A stretch of DNA of 64,000 nt from Patellaria atrata CBS 101060 (taxonomy: Eukaryota > Ascomycota > Dothideomycetes > Patellariales > Patellariaceae): assembly GCA_010093705.1 (NCBI GenBank), contig MU006109.1, positions 268,290 to 332,289 of the forward strand. Reading direction: 5' to 3'. Below, piece by piece: positions 1-12,905 of this stretch; position 1 is the first letter of the stretch, and the number at the start of each line of letters is the position of its first letter. Made by a program: the position numbers and the translations under genes. The notes beneath the pieces were generated by a model that was not told the origin of the DNA, searched no databases, and was given only the letters and a program-made list of their open reading frames with translations.

Positions 1-1220
1 TCTTTCGCCGCGTGCGCCGCGCCGGTGATGAGGGCGTACCTGACCTCGACACCGGCGTCCGCGAGGCGTTTCGCGAGTCGCTTTCCTTCGAACAGAGGTT
101 TGGAGTCGACGACTAGGACGCGGAATTTTGTGCCCTTTGCGTGGGCGAAGAGGAGGGTTTTTTGCACGATGCTGGAGCGGGCGAATGTGAGGATGACGTC
201 GCCGTCTACTATTTTGCTGGCTGCGGTCTGCGCGATAAGGGTATCGGCAGCGGTGATACGGTCGCGGATGAAAGCGTCGATGGAGGTGAGTAAGTGGGTT
301 TTTGCGTCCGATTCGGGGACCGCGGGGTCGATTTTGATGATGATGTCTTTCAGCCAGCGGATGCTGTTGCCCATGGCGATGGAGATGGGGCGACAGGATT
401 TGAGGTAGTCGATTTGAGGGGAGAGGTGTGTTGTTAGGTGACGGGCTAATGAGGTCCCATGGGGTGTTGTGTACGAAGATATGAGCTATGGTGATATATT
501 AGCATATACTGTTACACATGCGCCCTTCAACTGGGATTTTTGTCAGGAGAAGGAGCGGAAAAGACTTACACTCTTAAACGCCAACAACATAGCAACACAT
601 CTTGCATTGCTCCCAGAGACGACATACCCACTCGTTTGCAACCCCAGTGCCAGAATCGCAGGATGGATATCCTTTGGCGCACCTGCAATTTCGTGCCGTC
701 GAGGTTGTCCGTATAGGTGTCCAAATAAACCTACTTCCTTCTCCTTCTCTCTAGTTTCTCTCCTCCCCTCCTTCTTCTGTTGCGGTAGTATCGGCACCTG
801 CCCACTAGACATCCTCCTTCTAAGTGGCATTGCTTTCTGTGCCGCCCCGCCCTTGCCCTGCTGCTGTTGCTGCTGTTGTTGCTGCGGTCTCTGTTGCTTT
901 GGTGTCTGGCTCACTCCCGTATTTCCCGCTGTAGAAGGTGCTTCCGCACCCCCAGCACCCTCCCCTCCCTCACGCTCCGCTCTCTCCCTCTCTCGTCGTG
1001 CCTGCTTCTCTGCTTTCTGCCTTTTCTTCCGCTCAACCGGAGTTTCCCCAGGAGGTCCTGTATCCACAGTTCCATCGAGACCTAGCAAATTCGGCTGTTT
1101 CTGTTTCGACTCTTTTTTACTTGCTTGTGCTGGTGGGGGCTCTGAGGGTTGCGGGGAGGTGGATATGGAGGGGTTGGGGAGGTCTGCAGGCGCTGTTTGC
1201 GCCTCGTTGGAATCTGTCAT
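1..1220 (-). CDS. GCD2: eIF-2B delta subunit (partial, 3' end off the window)
   Basis: Delta subunit of the guanine-nucleotide exchange factor eIF2B, which recycles eIF2-GDP in cytosolic translation initiation. Proposed exons are 1220-570 and 485-1, with a GTAAGT donor at 569 and an acceptor at 487-486. The first 150 or so residues are charged low-complexity sequence rich in Lys, Glu and Pro. They include a poly-Gln run encoded at about 858-888. The conserved eIF2B core then begins, with CVAMLLAFKS before the intron and YLKSCRPISIAMGNSIRWLK after it, followed by the Rossmann-like alpha/beta part (DGDVILTFARSSIVQKTL). The start is the ATG at 1220; the reading frame opens slightly upstream only through a GTG. 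The C-terminus lies beyond position 1. Identity rests on the core motifs and is firm; the exact N-terminus is less so because that part is poorly conserved in the family. Confidence 0.9.
861..888 (+). repeat. CTG/TTG triplet run encoding poly-Gln
   Basis: An interrupted trinucleotide run (CTG/TTG on the plus strand, CAG/CAA on the coding minus strand). It encodes about nine consecutive glutamines near residue 110-120 of the eIF2B delta protein. It lies in the disordered N-terminal tail and is probably length-variable between strains. Confidence 0.7.
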
Positions 1221-1229
1221 CGGGTTCAC

Positions 1230-1831
1230 AATTGGTCTTAGCTTTGTATGAGTTAATGTCGTGTCTGTGTGATTTTTGGTGGGGTAAAAGGTGAGTTATT
1301 GAAGAACAGAAAATTGGCAAGACGTAGAAGTCACAGTTCGCCGGAATAAAGTTGTCGGTTGATATTCGGGATGTTTTGTAGTTCCTGACTAAAGTTAAAT
1401 TTTGAGCCACACTATGAGGTCACACAGCCACAGATCAAATCTAAACGTGAAAAATATGGTAGGAGTTGAGAGAAAATACATATAGTGAAGTGATCAGTTC
1501 ATGGAAGAATATATCTCTATTACACAAAGCGGGTATCATATACGGTTTCATAGTATGGCGGCAACGTTGATGTGAATGCAGATTTGTACAGTACAAGACG
1601 ATATCTGGTATGTATGAAGCAACTATAAAATGCGCAAGGGGTGTTTTAAGAGGTATAGGAAGTAAGTCGTTCTACAGTCCATCCATGTACAGCTGCAGAG
1701 TGTACAATTTGAAGCCTTGGATTTAGAGTTCACGGTCAGCATGTCTGCGTACACTTACAAGCGCGTTCATTAGGCGAAGGGGCTGGTCATGAATGTGTGG
1801 TTTGAGATTATAGGACCATCCCATACTCCCT
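1230..1831. other. Intergenic, no gene seen
   Basis: About 600 bases between the start of eIF2B delta and the end of ADE2. It is AT-rich and should contain the GCD2 promoter and the ADE2 3' UTR. I see no conserved coding sequence, RNA gene or repeat in it. Confidence 0.5.
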
Positions 1832-3620
1832 CTACTTCTTCATCTGCTTAAGATACTCCTCCCATCCAATCTTCTTTATCTTCTCCGACTTCGCCATAAC
1901 CTCCCTCTCCATACCACCAATATACTCTTCCAGCGCCTCCGCGACTGCAGGGTCGAAAGTCCCTACGATCCTAGCTGCGAGGAGCGCGGCATTGATGCCA
2001 TTATCGATTCCTACCGTTGCAACAGGTATACCTATTCTAATTAGTATGCCGTCTGCAGTGTGGAGGGACAAGATGTAAAAGGGTGAATCACTCACCTCTA
2101 GGCATCTGCACAATACTAAGCAAACTGTCCATTCCATCTGTCTTACTCGGCTTTACCGGGACCCCTATAACCGGGAGTATAGTATGGGACGCAGCCATCC
2201 CAGGCAAATGCGCCGCACCTCCCGCCGCCGCGATAATGACTTTGACGCCTTGCGAAGCCGCTTCCGCTGCATATAGGGCCATATAGTCCGGTGTGCGATG
2301 CGCAGATGTGATATTGACTTCAGTTGCGATGCCAAACCTCTCTAGTAGCTTAATCCCGTCTACTAGAACTGGGATGTCGGAATCAGAGCCCATTGTGACT
2401 ATCACTGTAGGTGCTGGTTTCGCGATTGCGGGTGAGGGAGTCTTAATGTCTGAGCGCTCCGCACGCAGCTTATCCACTAAATCAATAAGCGGTGTAATGG
2501 CCGCTTGAGCAGCATTTTCGGTCGGCCCGGCGACTGTAATGTGGCCCATTTTGCGGCCTGGTCGCGCGTCCCCCTTGTCGTAGAGATGGATGCTAGCATT
2601 TGGAACGCTGAGCGCTGCTTCCGTGATACGAAGGTGTGAATCCCGAGTCTCGCCTCCGAGAATATTCAGCATGACGGCCGGTTGGCGGAGCTCGAGACTC
2701 TTGGCTGGGATCGGGAAATCGAGGATGGCGCGTAGATGAGCGTCATACTGAGACATACCACAGGATTCAATAGTGTGGTGGCCGGAATTGTGTGGGCGAG
2801 GTGCAATCTCATTGATCAGAAGAGTTTGCGCTGCGTCGTCGAGGAGGAACATCTCAACACCGTAGACCCCCTTACCTTCGAAAGCCGCGACGGTTTTGCG
2901 TGCCAATTCCTGTGCGCGCTTTTGAATAGAGGATGAGACACCACGAGGTGGTGCATAGACAAGTTTGCAGATGGAATCTTCATGGATAGTTTCGACTGTC
3001 GGAAAGGAAAGGACACCATTCTTGGTTTGGACAACGTTGACTGCTAATTCTATCTTGAACGGTGCCCATTTTTCACCGTATAAAGGACGATCAGTCAAGA
3101 AGTCTAGCGATGGCCCGAGATCGTCTTTTGATCTAACAGGATAGTTTCCGCGACCGTCGTATGCATTCGTTTTAGATTTCAACATAAATGGATACCCAAG
3201 ATCTTCTCCGATAGCAGCAAGCTCTTCTACCGTATTTTCTCGTACCTCACGGTAAGGTACAACCGGGATGGAATGTTTTCTAAGGTGTTCCTTTTGCAAG
3301 AACTTGTCTTGAATGGTGCGTATCGTTCGCCAACTTGGCTCAATCATGACCTTCTCCGAAACCCCTTCGAGAACGTATGTATTGACATGCTCGATTTCTA
3401 CCGTGATAACGTCACACGATTTGGCAAGCTCTTCTATGCTCTCCTTATTCGTGAATTTGCCAGCAATATGGTCACCATGTGCGTGGATCTTCTTAGCGGG
3501 TGCATTTTCACTGTCGAGGACAATGACTTTGATATTGAGTCTGTTGGCGGCTTCAATGAGCATACGGCCAAGTTGGCCTCCGCCTAGAACGCCGACGACG
3601 TTCTTCTCAAATAAACTCAT
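1832..3620 (-). CDS. ADE2: Phosphoribosylaminoimidazole carboxylase
   Basis: Converts aminoimidazole ribonucleotide (AIR) to CAIR in de novo purine synthesis; cytosolic. Exons 3620-2096 and 2031-1832, with a 64-nt intron (GTGAGT donor), give 574 residues, the usual length of the fungal fused enzyme. The N-terminal PurK-like half opens with the nucleotide-binding GVLGGGQLGRM at residues 10-20. An ATP-grasp domain follows, with motifs such as NEIAPRPHNSGHHT. The C-terminal PurE-like half starts near residue 405 and shows GSDSDIP (about 411), SAHRTPDY and AAAGGAAHLPGM, which line the AIR/CAIR site. The intron falls just before the final PurE helices and splits a Gly codon. The start ATG at 3620 matches the family N-terminus. 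No defect is visible. The gene is transcribed toward the left edge, with its promoter in 3621-4414. Confidence 0.97.
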
Positions 3621-4414
3621 CTTTGTCTCAGTTAGTTTGCTCTGTGTAGTGTATGATTCTAAAACTGGCTGTTTGTAGTAAGGATATGACGTAGGTGGGT
3701 AGAACCTGTGTTATAGGTTCTAAATGTTATGGGCATAAAGTGCTCCTGGTATTTGAAAGACAGAATAAAAGATCACTCGGCATATGAGAAAGTTCTTGAG
3801 AAATTGAGAAATTGAAACAAGACAGCGGTACAAGTAGAACTAAATTTGAAAGTACTATTAACTTAGAGAGATTAAAACAGAAAGTGAAGAAAATGAACTA
3901 GTTTTACTTTCAAACGCAAAGCGGTAAATCAAAATTTGCGCATGGTATATCTAACCAGAAGTTTCTTTGAAGCGGATCTCACCTTAACGTCTAATTATTT
4001 TAAATTTAACATTATCGGATGAAAATTGGAAAGTGGTAAAAGTTTTCTCAATATGAATATTGCCTTATCGATAAGATCACCAGTAGATTAGATCAGAATC
4101 CGATATTTTCCCCTTGCCTCCCATCTCATACATCGATAATAAGTTCAGCAAAAGATCAAACTATACATCCGTAGATGTCGTTCCGATTCAAAATCTTTTT
4201 GGATGGGGAACAACCGAATCAGGATATGTAGTACGCTTTTCTAGAATGTGTACAGCGAGGGTATAGTAGAACCACAGCTCCACAGGAGCACTCTAGGTAT
4301 CATATATGAAATGTCCCATACGAAGAGGATTACATTCAATTTATTGCCTCTACTTTATCTCCAGCTTAAAATAACCCAGAGGTCTAAATCATTCCCACAT
4401 GTATCATCCCCTTG
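3621..4414. other. Intergenic, ADE2 promoter side, no gene seen
   Basis: About 790 AT-rich bases lying upstream of ADE2 and downstream of the SET-domain gene. It contains no open frame with recognisable protein similarity and no obvious repeat. Confidence 0.5.
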
Positions 4415-5746
4415 CTAATCATCTGTATTACCCACGCCAGCTTTCACCTTTAGCTCGCGGACTCTGGCAGCGGTCTCAATAGCCCTATAGTGATCATCGC
4501 CGTAGATAATCAGGAAAGTATCTAAACCCTTTTGCGCCGCGTCAATGGCGAAATTGAGGTCTCCGAGAGCGACGCAGAGGAGTGCTATGGTCATGTACCT
4601 GTACGTATTAGCAAGGATAATGAACAATCCCGAATCCCTTTCACACAGGAAAGAATCCCGCCCCTCCAGGATAATGGAAACTCACCCGCCCGCCAGGAGT
4701 GGACACACGAGACCCTCATCCCTCAGCAACGACACCATCTCAATCGCCATAAGGAAAATCTGAGAGAGAACCTCCCTACTCGGCGCCAGAGTCAACAAGC
4801 CCTCATCACTACCATCCACCGAACCCACCTCTCCATTCTTCCCTGGGACCTCTTCAGGTCCCTCAAACCCCAACCCAAACATCTTAACCCTCTTCCCAAC
4901 CCACTCATCCAACTCACTCACCCTGGCCCTCCTCGCCAAACTCCTCGCCACCTTACTCCCCACATCCCAACTATCCCCCTCGCAAACCTCACACTCACAC
5001 TCAAACCCGTACCCCCTCAACTCCCACCTCCTCAAATCCCGCGCATGCAACACATAACAATAACTAACTAGCACCTCCTCCCCCATCTCCAGATCCCTAA
5101 CCGCATGCACGGTCTCGGCACCCAGCCGCTCGTTCCACGCAAAACACGCATTAGGCACACACGAATGATTGCACCTGGCCGCCGTCGGAAAGACCCCCGC
5201 GCCCTCCCCATCCGCCCCCATACCCATACAATTCGTGACGAAAATGCTGCCCACGCTCTTGACCCCGGCGCACCGGATCGCTTGGATTTCCCGCACCCGC
5301 TCGAGGTCCCAGCGCGGTATGTGCTTGTACACGCCGACGCCCCAGTGTTTGGCCCGCTGCGTGTGAGAGCTTCCGAGGCTCGCATATAGCGCTTGCTGGG
5401 AAGGGGTGAGGGCCGCGTAGCGGGCTTCGAGGTCGGCGACGCGGTAGCGGCCGTGTGGGACGCTGAGGAGGGGTGGTTCCGCGATCAGGCGCGTGCCGGC
5501 TGGTATGGGGCGTGTGGTGAAGATTCCGAGGCCGCGGCCGGGGGAGGTGCGGATGGTGTAGGGTGCGTTTTCGGGGATCGGGGGGAGCGTAAAGGAGTCG
5601 TGGGTGGAGGATGGGGTTGGTTCGGACTCGATGGATATCGGAGGCGTGTCTCCTGACTGTTCTTTATTGTTGACGAGGGTGAATTTGCCTAATGTACTGG
5701 CTCTGGAGGGATGAGTGTCATCCCATATATGGGGCTCGATGAGCAT
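4415..5746 (-). CDS. SET-domain protein (SMYD-like lysine methyltransferase family)
   Basis: Exons 5746-4686 and 4598-4415 join in frame to 414 residues. A SET domain begins near residue 60 (RTSPGRGLGIFTTRPIPAG). It continues to the S-adenosylmethionine/active-site motif NHSCVPNACF and the GEEVLVSYC segment, followed by a post-SET cysteine cluster (FECECEVCEG). The family methylates lysines on histones or other proteins, but the substrate cannot be read from sequence. No MYND zinc finger is evident, so this is a SMYD-like 'SET domain-containing protein 5/6' type common in filamentous fungi. The C-terminal exon (ALCVALGDLNFAIDA-type helices) resembles the TPR-like tail of such proteins. The start is placed at the ATG at 5746 because the frame upstream opens only through a TTG; a further 5' exon is possible. 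GC content is clearly higher here than in the flanks. Confidence 0.82.
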
Positions 5747-6215
5747 GATCGCTGTGCTCGAAGATGATATGAAATTGAGAAACAAGTCTACAACGAGGGT
5801 AATGGAACCGTCTCGTCAGTGAGTGTAGTAAAGGTTGTTCGTCTTGTTCAGGTCCCCCTTATCCTATAATATGCAGATATATTTCAGGTTAAATATATTC
5901 CCGTATGGTTGACTCTGTAGTGCTGCTTCCTAAGTTCAATGTAAGGTGGAAGGCGAGGACAAGTGTATGGAGAAGTGAGACACACAAGGAAGAGCAATGG
6001 AGCTTTATAGGCGTAGCAAGAGCAGTCTGGGACAAGAGGATGTGAGTCGAATACATGCTGGCGCGTTTGCGTCAAATAATTCATTTGATCTGTCCATCAG
6101 TTTGACCTGATCCAAACGTTACACACCTGACTTTTAACTCCACCCGAGCCGATATCGCAACTTTTCCTTCGCCCTTATACTACATCAACGCCAACATCAA
6201 CGGTATCTCACCCCT
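5747..6215. other. Intergenic, no gene seen
   Basis: About 470 bases between the SET-domain gene start and the glutathione-dependent dehydrogenase stop. It holds only short chance frames. Confidence 0.45.
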
Positions 6216-7668
<1,453 letters not shown>

Positions 7669-8478
7669 GTTTGGAATTCACGGACAATTCTTTAGATATG
7701 GAATTGGAGGATAGAAGCAAAAGAGTATTATTAGATAGATATATATGTAAAAATTGAAGAGGAGGTAGTCGAGTTCACTTTATAAGATTCTTGAACTGTT
7801 GCGGATATGTACGCTGGAAAGGTGGGGCATAGCAATAGAGAGGGGCAATTGAGGGAAAAATCAGTCTCCCACGTCACCCAAGGCCAAATCCGCTTCGAAC
7901 CGTTCCCCTCTACCGGCCCATAGCTGTAAAGTGATAAAGCAAGGGAATCTAGGCGCTTGTTCTCACAAATACATTGGGGTAGCTGCGGCATGTTGTGGGA
8001 AGCAATTCGTTGTTCTAGCGGAAGAGTTGCCGGGGAATTTTGACCATATCCGGTATTCAGATCTACCGAAGCTCAATATAGTTGTCAAATGTACGTTATC
8101 TGCTGGATAAACCTATCAAAATTACTCCAACCACTGCTGTCAAGACTTTCGCAATTCCGCCCCTGTTCTTGATTTCCGCGAAGATGCATAAGCTGGTCCT
8201 CGAGTATGCCTAACTCTGTTTTGTCTATCGAGGCGTGTAAATTAGCACGTATGGCTATGCTTCTATTCTCCAAAACGCCGACCTGATTGGATGAATCCCA
8301 TCTTCTTTAAGATTTCAGTAAGCGGGGACCAGAGGAACTTCTATTCCACTCCATACACGTTTGAGAATGCATATGGTTTCGATAGGCGCTAGATCCCTTA
8401 CCTTGGGGTAGTTGGTTCTTTAAAGTCCCAATGCGACATGCGAGGGTTGTGATACCGATAACATGGAGACCTCGTCTC
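7669..8478. other. Intergenic, SFA1 promoter region
   Basis: About 800 bases between SFA1 and NOP16. No conserved coding sequence is visible; short frames near 7731-7991 and 8085-8273 lack any recognisable motif. Confidence 0.45.
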
Positions 8479-9197
8479 TCATCCTCTGCTTTTTTGCCAT
8501 CTTTGAACTCTTTTTCTTATGTCCCCTTCGCTCTGTTGCATCACATTTAGTTTCGTATCACGGAACATGGCTCCATAGTTATCGCCATGTTTTGCTACTA
8601 GTTGTTCAATCCACTCTTCCTCTCTAGCGCTCTGTTTCCTAGGAGGCTTCCTCACACCGGAAGCTGCCTTCTCCTCTAATTGTCTGAGAACAGATGTGGA
8701 ATACGATGAGGCGGTGCCAATATTGTCGAACCCTTCCCATTCCTCTGGATCCGAGTCTTCGAGTTCATTCAACGGATCGTTAAGGGGATTAGGTTTCGTT
8801 GGAGCCTCGATGACACGAAGGATAGCACCAGTCTTGGGGTCTCGCTCAATACGTACTTCTTCCAGTCCAGTGGTAGTTGGAATATGTGAGTCTATAGCTA
8901 AATGGTCTGTCCCATTGATCCTTTCGCTGGAACCCAGGCTTTTGGTCTTGTCTATTCCGCCGGTAGCATGGTTTAGCTTTGCAGTTAGACCTAAACGATG
9001 ATAATTCTGGGATAAGGTCTCCTTCTGGTTCCTGGGGACACATGAGTTGAGACTCGACTCTATACTGATATGATTTGAACATACCAATTCGCAGCGATAA
9101 TAGGATTGCTTAGGACCTTCTTTTTCGACTTTTGCCTTTGTCGAATTGTGGGCAACGACGACCTATTCTTTTTCTTTTGCCATTTGTTGCTACCCAT
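8479..9197 (-). CDS. NOP16: Ribosome biogenesis protein Nop16
   Basis: Nucleolar factor of the late pre-60S ribosomal particle. Exon 1 is 9197-9085 and exon 2 is 9031-8479, with a 53-nt intron (GTATGT donor, CCCCAG acceptor) splitting the Trp codon of the conserved NPIIAANW motif. The product is 221 residues, normal for the family. The N-terminus is basic (KWQKKKNRSS..RQRQKSKKKVL), typical of a nucleolar-targeting tail. Conserved blocks are LSQNYHRLGLTAKLN after the intron and, near the C-terminus, EWIEQLVAKHGDNYGAMFRD followed by LNVMQQSEGDIRKRV. The acidic middle is variable as expected. The start ATG at 9197 agrees with family N-termini. Confidence 0.93.
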
Positions 9198-9418
9198 TTT
9201 CAACTTAAGGGTCGAGTTTTCTGTGATCTACAAGAAGACGTTGTCCGAAGAAGAAATTTTGTGCAAGCTGCAATGCAAATTCGCATAGTTGGGCCGTAAG
9301 GGTCACCGTAACACAGAACTGATAAGATCTAGCTTACATCTAATCTTTCTCACAACAACCCCCCAGCTCTAACCTCCTGAGCCGGAAATTGTCGACCTCC
9401 CCGCAATATCCGCGCAAT

Positions 9419-10881
9419 ATGGCTATAATGAGCGCGAAAAGGCTACTATTAATCACTATGGTTGCAGCCTTAATCTTTGTCGCTCAAGCATCGGTGTCCA
9501 TACTCCACAAAACGGAGAGTGAGTCTATTGCTAATCTTACAGTCGCTCAGATTGAGGACAAGCTTCAGGTCAGTAAGATATATGTCAATTAAACGAACTA
9601 TATGCTCTTCAACATAGTAGCGGCTATACTTTCGATCTAGGGATTTTATCATCTTCGTATATTGACTGTTGGTAGGAATGCTCCATTGTTCAGGCTCTCA
9701 ACAAACACAAAGTGGGTAGTGGGAGTAACACCGAAACCTCTGGTCTAACAGCTCGTATCTTCGCGACTCTCTTTCCTGGTAGTCCGGCTGTCAACTCTAT
9801 TCTCGCGACCGTGTACATCTCCGGCCCTCCTAACTTCCTACTAGCGTTATGTCCCCCTGACATCGACCCATCCTCCCTGAGCGTCATGGTCGCCTTCGCT
9901 GTAGGAGGAATTCTAGGTGATACCCTATTCCATCTTCTCCCGGAGATCTTTCTGGGTGAAGATTCTCCAGAACATGTACGGTTCGTTATGGTCGAGCCGA
10001 ACAGGAATCTGTTGCTGGGCGTTGCGATACTAGCAGGGTTCCTAACATTCGTAGCTATGGATAAGGGCTTGCGAATTGCAACTGGTGGAGAGGGTGGGCA
10101 TGATCATGGGCATTCCCACGGGAAACCTGAGGTCAGTGAGAAAGTGACAAGCGCAATTGCAAGCGGAGTGGACACGGGCGGTAAATCCCCTTTTCCTGCA
10201 AGGATGTGAGAATTGGAGAACTAACAATCTTAGATACCACCCGCTCCCGCAAGTCCAATATGCAAGCCGATTCTGCCCAGACCCGCTCTGTAGCAACACT
10301 AGAAAAGGAGATATCCCCAAGTGTCAAGCTCGGCGGCTTCCTCAACCTTGTCGCTGACTTCACCCACAACATCACCGACGGACTTGCCATGTCCTCTTCC
10401 TTCTACGCTTCACCAACTGTTGGTGCTGTCACAACTCTTGCTGTCTTCACTCATGAAATCCCTCATGAATGTGGCGATTTTGCTCTTCTCATCCAATCTG
10501 GCTTTTCTAAGCGTGCAGCTATGGGGGCCCAATTCGTTACCGCCATCGGCGCTTTCCTAGGGACGTTTATCGGAATTGCAATTCAAGAGTTCGGAGGTAA
10601 CAGCGCAAGTGGAGCGTCTGAACCTGGACTGTTTGGGACGAGCCTGCAGGTAGGGGACCTGTTATTACCGTTTACTGCGGGAACGTTCCTGTATGTGGGA
10701 ACTGTGGCGGTAATTCCGGAGATGTTGGAGACGGGCAAGGATAAAAAGGCGGAGTTGAAGAAGACTTTGACCCAGTTCTTGGCGATGTTTGCGGGTGCAG
10801 GAGTTATGCTTGCGTAAGTTAATATTCGTTGCGTTACATAAAACAGAAGATGCTAACATTAATAGGATCTCCTGGGATTGA
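9419..10881 (+). CDS. YKE4: ZIP-family metal transporter, KE4/SLC39A7 type
   Basis: Zinc transporter of the LIV-1/KE4 branch, expected in the endoplasmic reticulum or Golgi membrane, moving zinc into the cytosol. Exons 9419-9568, 9676-10180, 10234-10813 and 10866-10881 join in frame to 416 residues. A hydrophobic N-terminal signal (LLLITMVAALIFVAQASVS) is followed by membrane helices. Motifs include GILGDTLFHLLPEIF, a His-rich loop (GGHDHGHSHGKPE) before the second intron, and the metal-site helices LVADFTHNITDGLAMS and HEIPHECGDFALL. The last is the family HEIPHE motif, here with Cys after the second Glu. The final exon encodes only four residues and the stop. The ATG at 9419 is chosen; the frame opens 30 nt earlier only through a TTG. 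Confidence 0.9.
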
Positions 10882-11135
10882 AAGCTCTACGAAGTGATAG
10901 TAATGTGGAGTAATTCATGTAATCATTCACGATATAGACCCATAGAGGTAAGGATACGAGCACAAATTATAGTCCTCCAAAAAGAAAAGAAAATAGTAAT
11001 GGTCAAGCATCTAAAGCTCGATTCATATTTCCATTCCACATGATCTTTCCACCTATACACACTCTTATCTTGATTTAGTTTCTCCGCCTAACACCAACTT
11101 ACACACGACATTCCTCCAACACCTCCCCAATCTCC

Positions 11136-11672
11136 TTAAGTAGTCCATTCAGCCTCGAGTTTCTTCCCATTCACCTCCACGCTTTCAATCGGATGTATAA
11201 CCGCAACAAACCGACACTCTCTCTCCAGACTTGGATTCCGCCACGCATGCATAGTCCCCCTCTGCACCAGCACATCCCCCGTCCTCAACAACCGCGTCTC
11301 CCCGCCGTCCAAAATACACTCCACCTCTCCCTCCAGCATGACGATATAGTCCAAACTGACCGTCCTGTGCATGGGCGAGGTGGCGCCCGGCGCGAAAATG
11401 AGGTGCTGCAGTGCGGTGCCGTTCGGGAGGATCAGGGGCGCGGGCTGTGTCTCGAGCTCGGCGAGCTGGGTGCTGTAGGAGGCGTGGTCGGCGTTGGCGT
11501 TGAGATTTGCTGGGAGATTGTTGAGGGTGTAGGCGAGGGAGCGGGTCAAGCCGCTGCCTGCGACGGCGAAGGGGAGGTCCTCGGGCACTTGGCTCTCGTA
11601 GATCGCTTGGCCGGAGGAGTTGTGGCCCGTGATGAAGCGTTTGACGCTGTGGAGGGGAGTTGGGTCCTCCAT
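11136..11672 (-). CDS. Cupin-domain protein
   Basis: Single-exon gene of 178 residues. A small RmlC-like cupin barrel occupies residues about 85-160. Motif 1 is visible around SPMHRTVSLDYIVMLEGEVE, which gives one His and one Glu-type metal position. Motif 2 is near RTGDVLVQRGTMHAWRNP, which gives the Gly-Asp and His. Fungal proteins of this type are often annotated as cupin 2 proteins and occur singly or beside metabolic genes; the substrate is unknown. The first in-frame ATG is at 11672; upstream codons in the same frame start only from GTG. GC content is higher than in flanking DNA. The neighbours (zinc transporter, CSN5) give no pathway hint. Confidence 0.75.
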   Translation of the reverse strand: MEDPTPLHSVKRFITGHNSSGQAIYESQVPEDLPFAVAGSGLTRSLAYTLNNLPANLNANADHASYSTQLAELETQPAPLILPNGTALQHLIFAPGATSPMHRTVSLDYIVMLEGEVECILDGGETRLLRTGDVLVQRGTMHAWRNPSLERECRFVAVIHPIESVEVNGKKLEAEWTT

Positions 11673-12055
11673 GCTGGGTAGCTGAAGTAGATGGTATAGA
11701 GTGAGGTCTAGTCTTAGGGAGATAGTGGGAGGGTTTGAACTTTGGGGGGTTTGAGATGGTAGGCTTGCGGATACTGGAATCACTGGATGTGATGGGGGAT
11801 GTTTGCAAAACCCTTTTTTATCTTGTATTCGTGGGAGGGGTTTTGTAGAGCAGTTGATATATCTATTACCATCCCAACAACTGAGTCTAGTTTAGTGGCG
11901 GGGAATTGGACCCTCCGCAGTCTTTCCCCTTGATTCATGATCATAAGGAGGTCGTCTATCAAAAGGGAAGGGTGCTTTCAACCACGTCCCCAGCGTGATT
12001 ATCACCCCTGCTGTTTATAAATCAACAACCTGTGACTACTTTCCATAACCCGGGA

Positions 12056-12245
12056 CCTGTGGCCTAGTGGTGGGAATCCCCCACCACACGGAACAGGACA
12101 AGTCACTAACACGTCCTGGGTTCGATCCTGGGCCTCATCGGGGGGCCCAGCAGACTACCACGTTCCCCTTCGGAGGGCGTGGGAACTGTTTTGATTTTTT
12201 GATTTTTTATTATTCTCCTTTTCTTTCTGCTTTTCCTTTTGCTGC
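12056..12245 (+). mobile_element. tRNA-derived SINE-like element
   Basis: Has both parts of an internal RNA polymerase III promoter: an A box TGGCCTAGTGG at 12060-12070 and a B box GGTTCGATCC at 12119-12128, spaced as in a tRNA. The flanking bases do not fold into a proper 7-bp acceptor stem, so it is not a plain tRNA gene. Downstream is a hairpin (CCCTTCGGAGGG, 12166-12177) and then a T-rich tail at 12189-12240, the usual plan of a SINE. The element near 54.2 kb shares the 3' CTTCGGAGG motif. Confidence 0.55.
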
Positions 12246-12249
12246 TTAG

Positions 12250-12905
12250 CAGGTCTTCACTCGATTAGATACATGACAGGCATTCAGCGTAGGGCGCACA
12301 CCTACATATAAGTGTAACACGATGTTGAACCTACTACCGTATGCTCAGGGTACAATTCTATTATTAACTCATCTAATTTACAGAGGATCAACTAGTCAAT
12401 TAGAAAAAAGGGCGGGCGTCATAGATGTTGGGTAGGATTTAGCTCGCCAGTCAGCAATTTTAGAGGATGAGGGAAGGCCCATGGTTCAGGCCTCCATAGA
12501 TATAAACAGCAACAGTGTTGCTTGATCAATAAGACTGTGGAATTAGTAAGGCAAAAATATAAAACTGGAAAAGAAGAAGGATGGTGAATCAAGAGGGTCG
12601 GTCTTTATTCGGAGAATTCGCAGTTGTCCTGAACCATTAGTAATCTAAGTCTGGCCGCTTTTAAATCTATCACAGCTTAAAGAGGAAGAAGGTCAATGAG
12701 AGATTGATAAGTAAGTAGCATTGACAAGTCTAATCAGACTTGTTTCATGTATTGCACTTCCATGTGAGAATTCGCTGACCGTTCGGTGGACATGGCTCCT
12801 CCGTTCTAATTGATAATGAAACAAAGTCCCCAGTGAAAGAACCTCTAGAGTGCGTCCAGCTCAAACTCCGGCGCTATGCTCATAATAATCATGATATTTG
12901 GGCTT
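12250..12905. other. Intergenic, no gene seen
   Basis: About 650 bases between the SINE-like element and the CSN5 stop. No conserved coding or structural RNA signal was recognised. Confidence 0.4.

Noticed and set aside
12056-12150. Functional tRNA gene
   Set aside because: A and B boxes are good, but no 7-bp acceptor stem or proper anticodon arm can be formed, so a SINE-like element is preferred. The same applies near 19.3, 44.3 and 54.2 kb.
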